Positions 8,151 through 9,956 of a stretch of DNA of 9,956 nt are shown one piece after another (position 1 is the stretch's first letter; every line of letters begins with the position of its first letter). Origin of the DNA: Planctomycetota bacterium. GTDB lineage: Bacteria; Planctomycetota; Phycisphaerae; Sedimentisphaerales; SG8-4. The notes under the pieces were generated by a model. The model was not told where the DNA came from. It saw only the letters and a list, made by a program, of their open reading frames with translations, and made no database searches. Both the position numbers and the translations under genes were made by a program. The stretch spans positions 1 through 9,956 of the forward strand of contig JAUWKC010000029.1 in assembly GCA_030607345.1 (NCBI GenBank), given 5' to 3'.

Positions 8151-8229
8151 AAGTCGTAAAAATCAGATATTATCTTCAAATCCTTTGGCATAGACTCTAC
8201 TTATCCACAATTTTCAATTTTTCTATCGA

Positions 8230-8248
8230 ACAGGGGCTTCGCCCCTGT
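8230..8248. repeat. Strong GC hairpin in convergent spacer, possible bidirectional terminator or dispersed palindrome
   Basis: ACAGGGGC and GCCCCTGT form a perfect eight-base-pair stem around a TTC loop. It lies between two convergent genes, 147 bases past the radical SAM stop and 38 bases past the SUMF1-like gene's stop. Neither strand has a proper T run directly after the stem, so Rho-independent termination would be atypical. Palindromes of this sequence type also occur as dispersed repeats in many genomes. A third option is the cruciform found beside DGR variable regions. Confidence 0.5.
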
Positions 8249-8286
8249 AACCCATTGCAAAGGGCAAAAGGGTAAACAGCAAAAGG

Positions 8287-9444
8287 CTAATTTAAGTCCA
8301 GGGCAACACGGAAACCGAGGTTGATGAACCGGCCGTCGGGGCCGTCGTAGAAGCGGCTCGCTACCCGGCAGCCGTACGCAACGTTGACCCAGCCGCCGCC
8401 GCGGAGAACACGGAAACCGCCGGTTGCAGGGCCTGTCGGATTATCGTAGGGGCTTGTATCATAATAATCCGAACCGTACCAGTCGTTACACCACTCCCAG
8501 ACATTACCCGCCATATCATACAGGCCGTAGCCATTGGCTCCGCTGGTTGTCTGGTAACTGGTGTCACTGCCTGGCCAATTATAGTCGGCTTTATACTTCA
8601 TTGTACCATCGAAAAATCCAACAGGAGATATATAAGGATAAACACCGTTCCAAAGCGGATGATAACCGCTGGTCGGGCTTGCATCATACGGGTAACTGCC
8701 GGGGGCGGCGTAGTAATTCGCCAGACTGTGGGTAATGTTGGGGTTGGCCCAGGGAAACCGTTTGCTGCTCAGCCCCCCACGTGCGGCATATTCCCACTCG
8801 GCGTCTGTAGGCAGGCGGTAGCCGTGTTTTGAAAAATCGCATTCCCGCGTAGAAAGGTTGTAGCAGGCTTCGTAACCTTCCTCACTGCTTCGCCAGTTGC
8901 AGTAGGCGACCGCACCGTACCAGCTTACCTCCACCATAGGGTCATCCGACATGTCACGGCCGTCCTTGGTCCTTACGCTGAAAGTTCCGCTTACATCATT
9001 GTAGTCAATCTGGCTGTAAGAACTGCTTGTTGATGTATTACAATAGGGGTCGGTTCCAGCAGGACTCGCATAGACAACTCCGCTTCGCACTTCAATAAGA
9101 CCTAAAGAATTTGCATCGTTGAGATAATCACAGTACTGGGAGTTGGTTATCTCGTATTTGCTCATAAAGAACGCATCGAGCAATACATCATGCAGGGGCA
9201 GTTCATCGTCATCGCCTTCATCGAAATGGTCGCCCATAACAAAATTACCATCTGGTATATATGCCATATCATTTGGTACACAGGCATCGGTGGTTAGCCA
9301 CTGATTTGCCATTAGGGCGAAATCCTCAAAATCGACAAAACAGTCGCCGGTAAGGTCTGCCGATGGACAATCAGCAAAGGCTGGGACGCCTGAAAGCACA
9401 AAGCCAACTAACGACACAAAAATTAATGATTTTTCCCACCACAT
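8287..9444 (-). CDS. Secreted SUMF1/FGE-fold (C-type-lectin-like) protein with dockerin-like segment; candidate DGR target
   Basis: The 385 residues begin with a signal peptide (WWEKSLIFVSLVGFVLSG, cut likely after AFA, residue 24). Next comes one EF-hand-like dockerin half (DLTGDCFVDFEDF, residues 30-42; D30, D34, D38, D41 could bind calcium), and then a formylglycine-generating-enzyme-like domain (about 59-385). Landmarks are MAYIPDGNFVMGD (60-72), HGYRLPTDAEWEYAARGG (207-224), MAGNVWEWCNDWY (311-323) and RVLRGGGWVNVAYGCRVASR (345-364), ending in GFRVA. True formylglycine-generating enzymes have two active-site Cys in this last block. Here only C359 is present, so sulfatase activation is unlikely and a binding or structural role is favoured. 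The C-terminal block also matches the layout of DGR variable proteins. AGGAGG lies eight bases before the ATG. The gene stands alone, convergent with the radical SAM gene. The partner or ligand is unknown. Confidence 0.85.
   Translation of the reverse strand: MWWEKSLIFVSLVGFVLSGVPAFADCPSADLTGDCFVDFEDFALMANQWLTTDACVPNDMAYIPDGNFVMGDHFDEGDDDELPLHDVLLDAFFMSKYEITNSQYCDYLNDANSLGLIEVRSGVVYASPAGTDPYCNTSTSSSYSQIDYNDVSGTFSVRTKDGRDMSDDPMVEVSWYGAVAYCNWRSSEEGYEACYNLSTRECDFSKHGYRLPTDAEWEYAARGGLSSKRFPWANPNITHSLANYYAAPGSYPYDASPTSGYHPLWNGVYPYISPVGFFDGTMKYKADYNWPGSDTSYQTTSGANGYGLYDMAGNVWEWCNDWYGSDYYDTSPYDNPTGPATGGFRVLRGGGWVNVAYGCRVASRFYDGPDGRFINLGFRVALDLN
8308..8394 (-). other. Candidate DGR variable region (VR) at the 3' end of the SUMF1-like gene
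   Basis: This segment encodes residues 351-379. The family scaffold residues (W352, C359-R360, A362, R364, P369, R372, G377-F378-R379) alternate with positions that vary in DGR targets: 351, 353, 354, 357, 358, 363, 365-368, 370, 371 and 373-375. All 15 of those codons end in C (GGC, GTC, AAC, TAC, GGC, AGC, TTC, TAC, GAC, GGC, GAC, GGC, TTC, ATC, AAC), as expected from an AAC/AGC-rich template mutated at its adenines. In the roughly 60 codons upstream, pyrimidine-ending codons are close to half C and half T. The same scaffold occurs in ordinary SUMF1 proteins, and no template repeat or reverse transcriptase is in the window, so this stays a hypothesis. Confidence 0.4.
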
Positions 9445-9452
9445 GGTTTCTT

Positions 9453-9458
9453 CCTCCT
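9453..9458 (-). promoter_or_regulatory. Shine-Dalgarno AGGAGG for the SUMF1-like gene
   Basis: A perfect AGGAGG lies eight bases upstream of the ATG at 9444 and fixes that start. It is the strongest ribosome binding site in the window. Confidence 0.8.
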
Positions 9459-9557
9459 GATTATAGCCAGCGTTTTGTGAAACCCTTGCGGCCTATTTTG
9501 ATGGTATTGCCCAACACGGCTGAAATCAAATACCCAAGTTCCGCTCCGTCAATTCGC

Positions 9558-9586
9558 TTTATACCACACTTAACGCTGTTTTGCAA
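9558..9586 (-). promoter_or_regulatory. Candidate sigma-70 promoter for the SUMF1-like gene (TTGCAA-N17-TATAAA)
   Basis: On the minus strand TTGCAA (9586-9581) and TATAAA (9563-9558) are separated by exactly 17 bases. Transcription would start near 9551 and leave a leader of about 105 bases. Both boxes are imperfect, so this is a reading by spacing and consensus only. Confidence 0.4.
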
Positions 9587-9639
9587 GCAAATAATCCCTA
9601 CTCTTTTGAGCGCAGGGCCGCCCAAAAATCGACACAAAT

Positions 9640-9745
9640 GCGCAGGCTTGTCCCCGCAAAAGCGGGGAGCGGGAATCCATTCTTTCATTACCTCATTCCG
9701 TCTTTGTCTCTCTGGATGCCCTATCAAGTCGAGCATGACAATGTG
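9640..9745. repeat. Degenerate dispersed repeat units with hairpin CCCCGC-AAAA-GCGGGG
   Basis: A perfect six-base stem CCCCGC/GCGGGG around AAAA (9652-9667) is followed by AGCGGGAATCCATTC. Some 40 bases later comes GGATGCCCTATCAAGTCGAG and CATGACA. Both resemble decayed copies of the intergenic GCGGGAATCCA and CCCGATCAAGTCGGG repeats seen scattered through many environmental bacterial genomes. That comparison is from memory and cannot be tested here. Confidence 0.4.
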
Positions 9746-9831
9746 ACTTCGACCTCGTGCCTCTTGCCTTTTTCTACTGACTTATGCCTTCTACCTTTAC
9801 TTCAAAAATATAGCGCAATCCTCGCTTCGCT

Positions 9832-9950
9832 CGGATTAACCCTGTTAGAGGCTTACATTCAAAATACCTTTCGAATTTGCTGCCTTTTACGACAATGTCA
9901 TCTTCAAAAAATCCTGCAACTTAGTTTGAGCCTCTAACAGGGCTAATCGG
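9832..9950. repeat. 22-base imperfect inverted repeat flanking 75 bases
   Basis: The left arm 9832-9853 and right arm 9929-9950 match as inverted copies at 20 of 22 positions; the uninterrupted core is CCTGTTAGAGGCT (9841-9853). The 75-base interior is AT-rich and encodes nothing clear. It could be a miniature inverted-repeat element or two inverted copies of a dispersed repeat. No target-site duplication is visible next to the arms, and the right flank is cut by the window after six bases. Confidence 0.55.
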
Positions 9951-9956
9951 ACAGGA

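Larger units (their letters stand above)
8084..8286. other. Convergent intergenic spacer
   Basis: The 203 bases between the converging radical SAM and SUMF1-like genes hold the two inverted repeats listed separately and, at 8255-8285, a low-complexity run that on the minus strand reads as repeats of CCTTTTGC type. I see no gene. Confidence 0.6.
9445..9956. other. Non-coding right end with promoter and degenerate dispersed repeats
   Basis: No convincing gene lies in these 512 bases. The near part holds the ribosome binding site and candidate promoter of the SUMF1-like gene. From about 9640 the sequence is a patchwork of repeat-like stretches: hairpin repeats (9640-9745), a pyrimidine-rich run of GCCTTxTxCC type (9755-9803), and a long inverted repeat (9832-9950). 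Open frames here (minus 9461-9736, plus 9581-9937) give low-complexity products with no family resemblance. Confidence 0.55.

Noticed and set aside
9460..9465. TATAAT on the minus strand just before the SUMF1-like gene
   Set aside because: It lies two bases from the Shine-Dalgarno sequence, so transcription from it would start inside or beyond the ribosome binding site.
9461..9736. Minus-strand open frame of 91 codons upstream of the SUMF1-like gene
   Set aside because: It crosses hairpin repeat sequence and the candidate promoter; such frames are common over dispersed repeats and the product is unlike any known family.
9832..9950. Integron attC site
   Set aside because: The GTTAGAG and CTCTAAC cores are in the reverse order to an attC site, the last core base does not fit, and no integrase or cassette is present.
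1..9956. CRISPR array, tRNA or rRNA genes, prophage or transposase genes
   Set aside because: No regularly spaced direct repeats, cloverleaf, rRNA signature or transposase motifs were seen on either strand.
1..9956. DGR template repeat or reverse transcriptase inside the window
   Set aside because: No adenine-rich near copy of 8308-8394 and no reverse transcriptase motif was found; any such partner must lie outside.

Overview
The window reads as chromosomal DNA from a Gram-negative, diderm bacterium. It is most likely a planctomycete of the Phycisphaerae/Sedimentisphaerales kind. This is inferred from an LpxC-FabZ fusion, lipid A and BAM genes together, and a secreted protein carrying a single dockerin-like EF-hand segment (DLTGDCFVDFEDFALMANQW), a style I associate with that group. 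No rRNA or other marker is present to confirm the lineage.

Left two thirds (1-6454, all minus strand): one tight transcription unit in the order dnaB, bamA, ompH/skp, lpxD, lpxC-fabZ. The dnaB stop overlaps the bamA start (TAATG), lpxD and lpxC overlap by 29 bases, and the other gaps are at most about 60 bases. Apart from the replicative helicase at the head, every gene builds the outer membrane: BamA inserts beta-barrel proteins, OmpH/Skp chaperones them, and LpxD and LpxC carry out early lipid A steps. The lpxC-fabZ gene runs off the left edge just inside its FabZ domain.

Middle (6455-8083): a divergent intergenic region of about 490 bases with small inverted repeats, then a plus-strand radical SAM gene with a C-terminal helix-hairpin-helix, of the putative DNA modification/repair family. 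It has a perfect TATAAT box just upstream.

Right third (8084-9956): a convergent spacer with a strong hairpin, then a minus-strand gene for a secreted SUMF1/FGE-fold protein. Its C-terminus looks like the variable region of a diversity-generating retroelement (DGR) target: the presumed variable positions are all NNC codons and the rest is scaffold. No reverse transcriptase or template repeat lies in the window, so this is a candidate remote target and not a demonstrated system. The last 510 bases appear non-coding. They hold a candidate promoter for that gene, degenerate dispersed repeats, and a 22-base imperfect inverted repeat near the right edge.
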